From 2-01-FULL-49-10 sp041652335 (lineage in GTDB: Bacteria; Patescibacteriota; Kazan-3B-28; UBA10110): a stretch of DNA of 5,022 nucleotides. Of the stretch, positions 1 to 5,022 are shown in pieces. Every line of letters begins with the position of its first letter. Position 1 is the stretch's first letter. The stretch is from NCBI GenBank assembly GCA_041652335.1, contig JBAZHL010000043.1, positions 1 to 5,022 on the forward strand, given 5' to 3'. The translations under genes were made by a program, and so were the position numbers. Below the pieces are notes generated by a model that saw only the letters and a list, made by a program, of their open reading frames with translations, did not search any database and was not told the DNA's origin.

Positions 1-75
1 AAAACAACACTCCTCTATCAAACTTTCATTACTCCCTATTTTAGGGGATTTAGAGCTAAAAACACTAAGGAAAGT
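1..75 (+). promoter_or_regulatory. Putative leader with Shine-Dalgarno-like AAGGA upstream of the surface-protein gene
   Basis: This stretch reads like an untranslated leader rather than surface-protein coding sequence: it shows none of the Thr/Ala/Gly/Asp codon run that starts after about position 97. AAGGA at 67-71 is a good ribosome-binding site, four bases before the TTG at 76. A small inverted repeat, CCCTA/TAGGG, sits at 34-46. The frame of the downstream gene has no stop back to position 1, so I cannot exclude that coding continues off the left edge; the conceptual peptide there is unlike the rest of the protein. I see no convincing -35/-10 pair. Confidence 0.4.
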
Positions 76-3000
76 TTGTTTACTTTTTATTGCCAAACTG
101 GAACGTTAACTACAGGTGTTGATGCTGGTGCTGCATTTACAGGTACTACTGGTAATGATACATTTACTGGTTTGATTGATACAACATTAGCAATTCCTAC
201 TACAACATTTACTGCTCTTGATAGCCTAGATGGTGGAGCTGGCAATGATACGCTTACTTTAAATGTTATTACTGCGACTACTTCACTTCCAAATGTAACA
301 GTAGCAAATATTGAAACTATGAATATTATTGCTGCAGCTGGCTTAGGTACAGTGGGTGAGAATGATACAATTGATGATGGTAATGCTGGAAACACTTCTG
401 AAACTGCATCAGTAAGCATAGATGTTTCAGGCTATACAGGTCTTACTGCATTAAATATTACTCAAGGCACTGATGCTTCAGTAGTTGCTGCTACAACAAC
501 AGATGTGACTATTTCTGGTGCTACAGGTGCTTTAGAAGTTGTTCAAGCAAAAAATGTTGTCATTACAGCTGCTACGGCAAATAAAAGTATTACTGTAGGT
601 TCAAATGTAGTTGCTGGTGATGCAAATACTGCTGGAGATATTGCAGGTACTATCACTGTTACAGATACAAACCAAGGTTCAGGTAATATCCTTGTAGATA
701 GCGGTACAAATGTAACTATCACTGCATCATCTGCAACAGCTTCAGGCGTTATCACTGTTGGTGCAGTTGATGAAGCAACTGGTACAGTAACTGTAACTCA
801 AAACACAAATGTTACTTCAGATGCAGTAACTGCTGGTGCTATCGCAGTAACGGGTGGTACTACAATCACAGTTAACAAAAACTCTACAAATGTTGCATCT
901 TTAGGCGATACAGCTAACAATGTTACTGCAGGTGCTACAACAATTGTTGGTGGAAACACTACAACGACTGTAAATGTTGCTCAAAGTCATTCTGCAACAG
1001 ATTATGATTCTGTTACAACTGCTGGTTCAAAAGAAAGCTCAGTAGTTACTTTTGGTGCATTAATAGCAGGTGAAGCTGTGTTCGTTGGTGAAAACGGAGG
1101 TATTGCTACTTCTGATTTAGCATTTATTGCTACTGAAGATATGACTGCCGAAGAAGTTGCTGCTGCATTCGCTAACTTAACAGATGGTGATAAACAAGCT
1201 GATGGTGGTACAGTGTCTAAAGGTTACTTTACTGGTAGTTTAGATGCTGGTTGGACTTCAGGAGCTGCAGATGGTGATAAAGTTACATTTACTGCTACTG
1301 CTAATGGTAACGATGCAAACTATATCGATGTTGCAACAGATGATGCTGGTGATGCTGTAGGTAACAATGCTACAAATGATGCAGATTTCAGTTCAACCAA
1401 TACTGATGGTGTAAATGACTCATCTACTGCTGCGGTTGATGTCACTGCAGCAACAGCAGGAGCAGTAACTATTGATGATAATGCAACTGCTTCTATTACA
1501 GATGTAACAGTTGACGGATATGCTGCATTAAATATTGGTACTACAACAGCTCTTACAAAACTAGCTAACCTTTCACTTGCAAACTCTGCAGGAACAGCTA
1601 CTGTAGATGCTGCTGCTGGTATTACTTCATTGAACTTAACAGTAAACAATGTTAACAATGCAGTTGTTATCTCTACGGACTCAACAACAGTAGCTACATT
1701 AAATGTAACTGCTACAGGCACTGCATCTAGCTTTGCTTTAACAGCTGCTGATACTACAGACCTCAATGTATCTGGAGATACAAGCTTAACACTAACAGGT
1801 ACTACTACAGCTCTTGAAGATGTTGTTGTTACAGGAACTGCTAGTCTTGATATTTCAGGTGTTTCAGCTAACGCTGCTAAATCAATCACAACTACAGGAA
1901 CTACAGGTACAGTAACAGCTTCTATCAATGGTACAGCTGCAACATACACAGGTGGTACAGGTGTTGATAACCTTACATTAGTAACTGGTACTGCTTTAAC
2001 AAAAGCTATTGATCTTGGTGCTGGTAACGACACATTGACTTTCACAGCTGCTGTAGCTAGTTCAACTGCTACATTATCAGGTGGTGCTGATACAGATACA
2101 TTATCTATGACTGCTACAAGAGCTGCTGCATTAGATGGTGCTGCTCAAACTCTCTATACAAACTTTGAGAGATTAACTATCAATGATGGTGCTGCTAGTG
2201 AAACAATTGATCTTGCTAACCTTGGATTTACTGATTATGTAACTACTACTGGTAATGCTGCTGCTTCATTTGCTGCTGCTTCTACAGCCGATGTTACTGC
2301 TGATACTTTCACTTTTATATACAACGGAATATCATATACAGCTACGCTTGTTGATGCGAATGATGTGACTGGTGCATTAACTGTTGAAGATTATCAAGAT
2401 GCTGTTGATGCAGCTGTTGATGCTGATGCTAATATATTAGGAGCTGGTTTAATTACTGCCGCACTTCCAGGAGCTTTAACATTGACTGTAGCTACTGCTG
2501 GTGATTCATTGGTAGGCGGTACTCATAGTAATAACGGCGCAGCTATTACAGCTACAAACACCGTATTAACGCTAGATAAAATGGATACAAACGGTACTCT
2601 AGTTCTAGCAGGTACAGGTGCAGTAACAGTTCAAGTTACTGATGCTGACGAAGTTGCTAATACAACTGATAAATTAAACATTATTGCTAATGTTGCTGCT
2701 ACTGATTACAGCTACGGTGTCGTAACTGTTGCTGATGTTGAAACTGTTAATATCACTGCTAACGATACTTTAGAAGATGATGATTCTAATGGTACTGTTA
2801 CAACTGCAGAATCTGCTGTTGAAGAAGCTGCATTAACTCTTACAGCTGCTGATGCAACTACTGTAAATGTATATGGTGCTGCTGATGTTGCATTAACACT
2901 TACAGGTACAACTGCAGTAACTTTAGTTGATGCTTCTACAATGACAGGTGCATTAACTGTAACTGCTTCTGGTACAACTGCTACAACTATTAAAGGTGGT

Positions 3001-3516
3001 TCAGCTGGAGATTCATTAACAGCTACTACTGGTGTTGTAGATACACTTTATGGTTATGCAGGTGATGATTCATTAACTTCTGGTACAAAAACAATCATGT
3101 ATGGTGGAGAAGGTAACGATACATTCAACATCAACTTCGTAGCTTCACAAACTGTTAATGATTACGCTGTAATCAAAGATTTAGCTTCAGGTGATATTAT
3201 TGAGTTGTTTGCAGTAGGTGGTAATGATATGGCTGCATTTGCTAAATTAACAGTTGCAAACACACCTGCTGCAGAAGGTATGCCAAATCTTGAAGATTAT
3301 GCTAATGCTGCTGCATTACAAAATACTACAGATAATGGTGCTGTATGGTTCACATTTAATGGCAATACATTTATCTTTATCGAAGGTGCTACAGCAACTA
3401 ATACTGCTACATTCCAAGCTACTGAAGATAACCTTGTTATGATTACAGGTACAGCAATCGACTTAAGTACTGGCGCATCTTTCAATGAAACATACGGTAC
3501 TTTAGAAATCGCGTAA
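76..3516 (+). CDS. S-layer/RTX-like beta-strand-repeat surface protein, type I secretion substrate; 5' end probably truncated or rearranged
   Basis: The 1146-residue product is very rich in Thr, Ala, Gly, Val and Asp, poor in Lys/Arg, and has one Cys (residue 6). This composition is typical of exported beta-solenoid surface proteins. Calcium-binding RTX-type turns are seen at residues 26-31 (GNDTFT), 53-60 (GGAGNDTL), 648-654 (GAGNDTL), 669-676, 974-981, 993-1000 and 1010-1017 (GGEGNDTF). Three modules carry an N/D-hydrophobic-E strand motif as in bacterial S-layer proteins (NIETMNI 78-84, NFERLTI 696-702, DVETVNI 887-893). The last 60 residues (NGNTFIFIEG, then ITGTAIDLST, ending TLEIA) resemble the uncleaved C-terminal secretion region of RsaA-like proteins, implying export by an ABC/MFP/TolC system not in this window. 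There is no Sec signal peptide. The TTG at 76 is chosen for its AAGGA; the first in-frame ATG (residue 82) lies after an RTX turn, so it is too late. The N-terminal domain usual in such proteins (for example DUF4214) is absent. Exact function (S-layer or adhesin) is unproven. Confidence 0.8.
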   Translation: MFTFYCQTGTLTTGVDAGAAFTGTTGNDTFTGLIDTTLAIPTTTFTALDSLDGGAGNDTLTLNVITATTSLPNVTVANIETMNIIAAAGLGTVGENDTIDDGNAGNTSETASVSIDVSGYTGLTALNITQGTDASVVAATTTDVTISGATGALEVVQAKNVVITAATANKSITVGSNVVAGDANTAGDIAGTITVTDTNQGSGNILVDSGTNVTITASSATASGVITVGAVDEATGTVTVTQNTNVTSDAVTAGAIAVTGGTTITVNKNSTNVASLGDTANNVTAGATTIVGGNTTTTVNVAQSHSATDYDSVTTAGSKESSVVTFGALIAGEAVFVGENGGIATSDLAFIATEDMTAEEVAAAFANLTDGDKQADGGTVSKGYFTGSLDAGWTSGAADGDKVTFTATANGNDANYIDVATDDAGDAVGNNATNDADFSSTNTDGVNDSSTAAVDVTAATAGAVTIDDNATASITDVTVDGYAALNIGTTTALTKLANLSLANSAGTATVDAAAGITSLNLTVNNVNNAVVISTDSTTVATLNVTATGTASSFALTAADTTDLNVSGDTSLTLTGTTTALEDVVVTGTASLDISGVSANAAKSITTTGTTGTVTASINGTAATYTGGTGVDNLTLVTGTALTKAIDLGAGNDTLTFTAAVASSTATLSGGADTDTLSMTATRAAALDGAAQTLYTNFERLTINDGAASETIDLANLGFTDYVTTTGNAAASFAAASTADVTADTFTFIYNGISYTATLVDANDVTGALTVEDYQDAVDAAVDADANILGAGLITAALPGALTLTVATAGDSLVGGTHSNNGAAITATNTVLTLDKMDTNGTLVLAGTGAVTVQVTDADEVANTTDKLNIIANVAATDYSYGVVTVADVETVNITANDTLEDDDSNGTVTTAESAVEEAALTLTAADATTVNVYGAADVALTLTGTTAVTLVDASTMTGALTVTASGTTATTIKGGSAGDSLTATTGVVDTLYGYAGDDSLTSGTKTIMYGGEGNDTFNINFVASQTVNDYAVIKDLASGDIIELFAVGGNDMAAFAKLTVANTPAAEGMPNLEDYANAAALQNTTDNGAVWFTFNGNTFIFIEGATATNTATFQATEDNLVMITGTAIDLSTGASFNETYGTLEIA
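1036..1350 (+). other. Inserted non-repeat domain 1 within the surface protein (residues ~321-425)
   Basis: This segment breaks the simple beta-strand repeat texture. It begins with VVTFGALIAGEAVFV, continues with a helix-like stretch (MTAEEVAAAFANL) and a GYFTG...GWTSGAADGD segment, and ends in KVTFTATANGNDANYIDV. It contains one of the protein's two tryptophans. The beta-helix-beta pattern suggests a small folded domain displayed on the repeat scaffold, as often seen in large secreted adhesins. I do not assign a family. Confidence 0.5.
1738..1866 (+). repeat. Surface-protein repeat module, copy A (residues 555-597)
   Basis: The coded sequence runs LTAADTTDLNVSGD, then LTLTGTTTALEDVVVTG, then LDISG. 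It aligns by eye with residues 920-966 (LTLTAADATTVNVYGAADVA, LTLTGTTAVTLVDASTMTGA, LTVTASG). The shared anchors LTAAD, NV-G and LTLTGTT occur in the same order and at nearly the same spacing. This indicates an internal duplication of a beta-solenoid-like module, each copy leading within about 100 residues into an RTX turn block. Confidence 0.6.
2290..2550 (+). other. Inserted non-repeat domain 2 within the surface protein (residues ~739-825)
   Basis: This is a second segment of non-repeat character. TFTFIYNGISYTATLVDAND is followed by an acidic helix-like stretch (VEDYQDAVDAAVDADANIL) and a return strand (GALTLTVATAGDSLVGG). The layout of strand pair, Ala/Asp-rich helix, then strand is similar in spirit to the segment at residues 321-425 (opening strand TF, helix of Ala/Glu/Asp, closing strand). 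The two may be divergent copies of one domain type, but identity is too low to assert by eye. Confidence 0.45.
2833..2970 (+). repeat. Surface-protein repeat module, copy B (residues 920-966)
   Basis: This is the partner of the module at 1738-1866. It shares LTAAD, NV-G and LTLTGTT in order. It sits directly before the C-terminal RTX block, and the pattern LTLTGT...LVDAS...GALTV is a familiar one in RsaA-like S-layer proteins. The copies have diverged, so the duplication is old rather than a recent tandem expansion. Confidence 0.6.
2995..3126 (+). repeat. C-terminal RTX calcium-binding turn block (residues 974-1017)
   Basis: Three degenerate RTX turns occur in a row: GGSAGDSL (974-981), YGYAGDDSL (992-1000) and YGGEGNDTF (1009-1017). 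In RTX proteins such glycine/aspartate turns bind Ca2+ and fold a parallel beta-roll after export through a type I channel. Their place just upstream of the C-terminal secretion region is standard for the family. Only the third fits the GGxGxDxLx consensus closely; the first two have substitutions, so calcium affinity may be reduced. Confidence 0.65.
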
Positions 3517-3559
3517 TCCCCACAAAGGACAAGCGTTTCTCAAAAGCCCAAAAGCTTTC

Positions 3560-3594
3560 AGCCTCACTTTCTCTTAGGAGAGTGGGGCTTTTTT
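3560..3594 (+). terminator. Rho-independent terminator of the surface-protein gene
   Basis: An 8-bp outer stem AGCCTCAC/GTGGGGCT (3560-3567 with 3582-3589, one G-T pair) is followed by a two-base bulge, an inner stem TCTC/GAGA and loop TTAG. A run of T follows at 3590-3594. It lies 44 bases after the stop codon at 3514-3516. This is a strong, well-placed intrinsic terminator, suggesting the surface-protein gene is the last, or only, gene of its transcript. Confidence 0.9.
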
Positions 3595-3627
3595 CATTTC
3601 TACTCTATTTTATTTATTTATTAAAAA

Positions 3628-3677
3628 GGGTGTCAGTCGCCACCTTAAAAAAAGGGGTGTCAGTCGCCACCTTAAAA
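3628..3677 (+). repeat. Tandem pair of 23-bp REP-like repeats (core GTGTCAGTCGCCAC)
   Basis: Two identical 23-bp copies lie at 3628-3650 and 3655-3677, separated by AAAG, giving a 27-bp period. Each has the core GGGTGTCAGTCGCCACC followed by TTAAAA, and each can fold as an imperfect hairpin (AAGG-TG with CACCTT, loop TCAGTCGC). The size, extragenic position just after a terminator, and palindromic character fit repetitive extragenic palindromes. That they are dispersed through the host genome is inferred, not seen. The 14-bp core is matched by two separate segments in the non-coding left end of the neighbouring IS110 element. Confidence 0.75.
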
Positions 3678-3776
3678 CCTCATAAATTTTCTATAAAATA
3701 TTAAAGATTTATAAGCTTTTCAAACTAATCTTATACTTTCAACAATAAAGCCGATATTTCGCTCTTTTAGCTTTTT

Positions 3777-4790
3777 TTAGAGCATACCACAAGCCTTTTG
3801 ATACACATTACTACTATATTTTTGCTTGTTTTTATAGAGTGAATGAGCTATAGTTATCATCTTTCTCATGACAGCTATTTGAGCTTGAGTTGTCTGTTTT
3901 CCATTCTCTTTGAGTCTATCGTAAAAAATCTTCATTTCAGGGTTACATCTAGTTGCCGTCATCGTTCCCATAAAAAGAACACCTCTGTATATCTTAGCTC
4001 CAGCTTTTGAAATCTTACTCTTCTTATGCACACTGCTACCCGAATCAAACCGAGTCGGGTCAAGACCAACTAAAGAAATTATCTGTTTTTTATTTGCATC
4101 GGGATACTTTAAAAAGAGATGCAGCAATACAATTGCACCTAACTCTCCAATGCCAACAATTGAGCGAATATTCTCATAGCCATCACTCAGCTCCTCATCA
4201 CTTTGTATGATAGTTTTGATGTTTACAACTATATCATTCTCTCTTTTTTTAAGTGATTTTATCTCATCTTCCAAAGATGCAATCACATAGTTGTTTCCAT
4301 CTTTTACAGCAATAGATTCTAAATGATTACAAGCCATAACTCTTTGCTTTACTATAAACTTATAGTAACTCATCAACTCTTTGATATCTTCTGCTACAAG
4401 GCTTATTGTAGGTACAACTATCTCTTCATCTTTAGCTAAAACTATTGCCCCAGATAACACCTTGGCATCATACATGTCACTCTTATTTCTATTGCCATTA
4501 GCTTTTGCAAAATTGTGAGACCTCTTAGGATTGATAGCAAATGTTTTTATACTTTTTTTTGAACAAAATTTCTTTAAAAGTTCCGAATAGCTTCCAGTAG
4601 GTTCATACACAAATACTAAATCTTCATACTCTTTTTTATAAAGCTTTTTTAGTTTTGAGGCAAGTTTATTTAAACTCTCTTGAGAGTTTTTTATCTCATA
4701 GTCTAGCTTATTGATTGGTATATAAACAGAGATACTCTCCTTTGAAACATCTAAGCCTATACTAATATTTTGTAGCGTATAATTTTTCAT
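3777..4790 (-). CDS. IS110-family DEDD transposase (bridge-RNA-guided recombinase), full length
   Basis: The 337-residue protein is within the usual IS110 size range (about 300-450). The N-terminal RuvC-like domain (about 1-125) has the DEDD acids: D14 in IGLDVSK, E63 in VYEPTGSY, and D105 and D108 in NKSDMYDAKVL. A charged helical, coiled-coil-like stretch covers about 130-205. The C-terminal Transposase_20 domain (about 207-320) starts with IRSIVGIGELGA and contains LVGLDPTRFDSGSS, where S250 of the DSG motif matches the catalytic serine of the family. KISKAGAKIYRGVLFM and RKMITIAHSLY follow. No frameshift or stop is seen, so it looks active. These enzymes catalyse strand exchange between element and target, with a structured RNA from the element's own non-coding end choosing both. 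The ATG at 4788-4790 has AAGAGG five bases upstream. The gene converges with the surface-protein gene and is more AT-rich. Confidence 0.95.
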   Translation of the reverse strand: MKNYTLQNISIGLDVSKESISVYIPINKLDYEIKNSQESLNKLASKLKKLYKKEYEDLVFVYEPTGSYSELLKKFCSKKSIKTFAINPKRSHNFAKANGNRNKSDMYDAKVLSGAIVLAKDEEIVVPTISLVAEDIKELMSYYKFIVKQRVMACNHLESIAVKDGNNYVIASLEDEIKSLKKRENDIVVNIKTIIQSDEELSDGYENIRSIVGIGELGAIVLLHLFLKYPDANKKQIISLVGLDPTRFDSGSSVHKKSKISKAGAKIYRGVLFMGTMTATRCNPEMKIFYDRLKENGKQTTQAQIAVMRKMITIAHSLYKNKQKYSSNVYQKACGML

Positions 4791-4795
4791 GTGAG

Positions 4796-4801
4796 CCTCT
4801 T
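4796..4801 (-). promoter_or_regulatory. Ribosome-binding site of the IS110 transposase
   Basis: On the minus strand AAGAGG is followed by CTCAC and then ATG, a five-base spacing. It fixes the start at 4790 and leaves the whole 4802-5022 stretch untranslated. Confidence 0.75.
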
Positions 4802-4830
4802 AAATACTTTTTTACGAGAGTTCGTTAGGG

Positions 4831-4872
4831 CAGGATTATCATCCTGTCTGATTGCTGCATTTGCAACATCAG
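4831..4872 (-). other. Pair of adjacent hairpins upstream of the transposase
   Basis: CAGGAT/ATCCTG is a perfect 6-bp stem with a four-base loop at 4831-4846. Next to it, 4848-4872 folds as CTGAT/ATCAG plus a second 5-bp segment with one G-U pair and a bulged base, loop AAAT on the minus strand. They sit about 40-80 nt before the start codon. They could be the 3' part of the bridge RNA (donor-binding region or closing stems) or a leader that limits transposase translation. Confidence 0.5.
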
Positions 4873-4949
4873 TCCTCTTTACACATATCCCAGCCTAGTG
4901 ATATTCGATCTAGTTTTAATCTTTTTTAAATACCAAAAGAATAGAAAAA

Positions 4950-5005
4950 CCGACCCAGTCGCCACTCGGGATTGTAGTGTAGCTATCTGACTGACACACA
5001 AGCTA
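4950..5005 (-). other. Candidate target-binding segment with split left and right guides
   Basis: Read on the minus strand, GTGTCAGTC (4989-4997) comes first. It lies in the loop of a 5-bp TAGCT/AGCTA stem (4980-4984 with 5001-5005). GTGGCGACTG (4956-4965) follows, in the loop of a CCGA/TCGG stem (4950-4953 with 4966-4969). The first equals bases 1-9 of GTGTCAGTCGCCAC and would pair with the target's bottom strand. The second is the reverse complement of bases 5-14 and would pair with the top strand. That is the left-guide then right-guide order of known bridge RNAs. The two overlap by five target bases (CAGTC), more than the two-base core of IS621. The flanks do not match the REP-like repeat, which argues against a simple repeat copy. 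Confidence 0.55.
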
Positions 5006-5022
5006 GACTGCTTTAAGGTTAG

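Larger units (their letters stand above)
3678..5022 (-). mobile_element. IS110-family insertion sequence, ends not resolved, left end may run past the window
   Basis: The element is defined by an intact IS110-type transposase read on the minus strand. At least 232 nt of non-coding sequence lies before its start and roughly 100 nt after its stop. IS110 elements typically have no terminal inverted repeats and make little or no target duplication, so the ends cannot be read directly. The coordinates given are bounds: the right end must lie somewhere between the tandem repeats (3677) and the transposase stop (3777). A long left end and short right end fit the IS110 group, which keeps its guide RNA upstream of the transposase, rather than the IS1111 group, which keeps it downstream. 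The 3678-3776 stretch is AT-rich, with only a weak imperfect hairpin at 3747-3768. Confidence 0.65.
4802..5022 (-). ncRNA. Candidate IS110 bridge RNA (seekRNA) region in the left end
   Basis: No open frame fills this stretch upstream of the transposase. In the IS110 group this is where the bridge RNA is encoded, in the order 5' stem-loop, target-binding loop, donor-binding loop, transposase. The stretch is rich in inverted repeats: 4980-5005, 4950-4969, CTAG/CTAG around 4895-4912, 4848-4872 and 4831-4846. The 5'-proximal part carries two segments that match the nearby REP-like core as left and right target guides. The part nearer the gene would hold the donor-binding loop, which I cannot assign because the element's ends are unknown. 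The RNA's true 5' end may lie beyond 5022 and its 3' end is not defined. Position and guide logic support the call; the fold is not computed. Confidence 0.55.

Noticed and set aside
87..755. Minus-strand open frames at 87-419 and 543-755
   Set aside because: Same cause: they mirror the repeat codons of the plus-strand gene, with low-complexity Val/Ala/Pro products.
1320..2045. Long minus-strand open frame (241 codons) inside the surface-protein gene
   Set aside because: It is a shadow frame caused by the stop-poor Thr/Ala/Gly codon bias of the real gene. Its product is a featureless Val/Ala/Ser/Pro run and it has no supporting start context.
3254..3485. Short overlapping frames near the 3' end of the surface-protein gene on both strands
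   Set aside because: They lie wholly inside the RsaA-like C-terminal coding region, which is clearly the real frame.
3628..3677. CRISPR array
   Set aside because: Only two repeats with a four-base gap; there is no spacer-sized interval and no cas gene.
4007..4210. Plus-strand open frame antisense to the transposase
   Set aside because: It is opposite the conserved catalytic DSG domain of the transposase and has no recognisable product.
4926..4950. Promoter for the transposase (T-rich tract then TATTTA on the minus strand), or alternatively a terminator after the CCGA/TCGG hairpin with its T run
   Set aside because: Both readings rest on short AT-rich matches; the 4-bp stem is too weak for a confident terminator and no clear -35 box is present.
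4950..5005. Reading 4950-5005 as a degraded inverted pair of REP-like repeats
   Set aside because: Only the 9- and 10-base inner parts match; the flanks are unrelated and form different stems. A guide role explains this better, though decay cannot be fully excluded.

Overview
The window reads as chromosomal sequence from an AT-rich Gram-negative bacterium. A Campylobacterota host (Sulfurimonas, Sulfuricurvum or Arcobacter type) is the best guess. That guess rests on a very long, cysteine-poor, Thr/Ala/Asp-rich surface protein ending in an RsaA-like type I secretion C-terminus, combined with low-GC coding style. It is an inference from style, not a database match.

Layout, left to right. Positions 1-75 look like a leader with a purine-rich AAGGA just before the gene. 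Positions 76-3516 (+) encode a 1146-residue S-layer/RTX-like protein. It lacks any recognisable N-terminal domain and probably represents a 5'-truncated or rearranged copy. A strong intrinsic terminator closes it at 3560-3594. Two tandem copies of a 23-bp REP-like repeat follow (3628-3650 and 3655-3677), sharing the core GTGTCAGTCGCCAC. An IS110-family element then runs on the minus strand. Its 337-residue DEDD transposase is intact (3777-4790), with about 100 nt of putative right end after the stop and at least 232 nt of non-coding left end before the start, running off the window.

The most interesting signal is in the non-coding left end of the IS110 element. Read on the transposase strand, it carries GTGTCAGTC (4989-4997) and, about 25 nt later, GTGGCGACTG (4956-4965). 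The first equals the left part of the REP-like core. The second is the reverse complement of its right part. This is the split-guide layout of the target-binding loop of an IS110 bridge RNA (seekRNA). Joined, the two guides spell GTGTCAGTCGCCAC, a 14-nt target present twice next to the element. So the window plausibly holds a complete recombinase, a candidate guide RNA and readable copies of its programmed target. The element's exact ends, the donor-binding loop and the 5' end of the RNA cannot be settled from this window.
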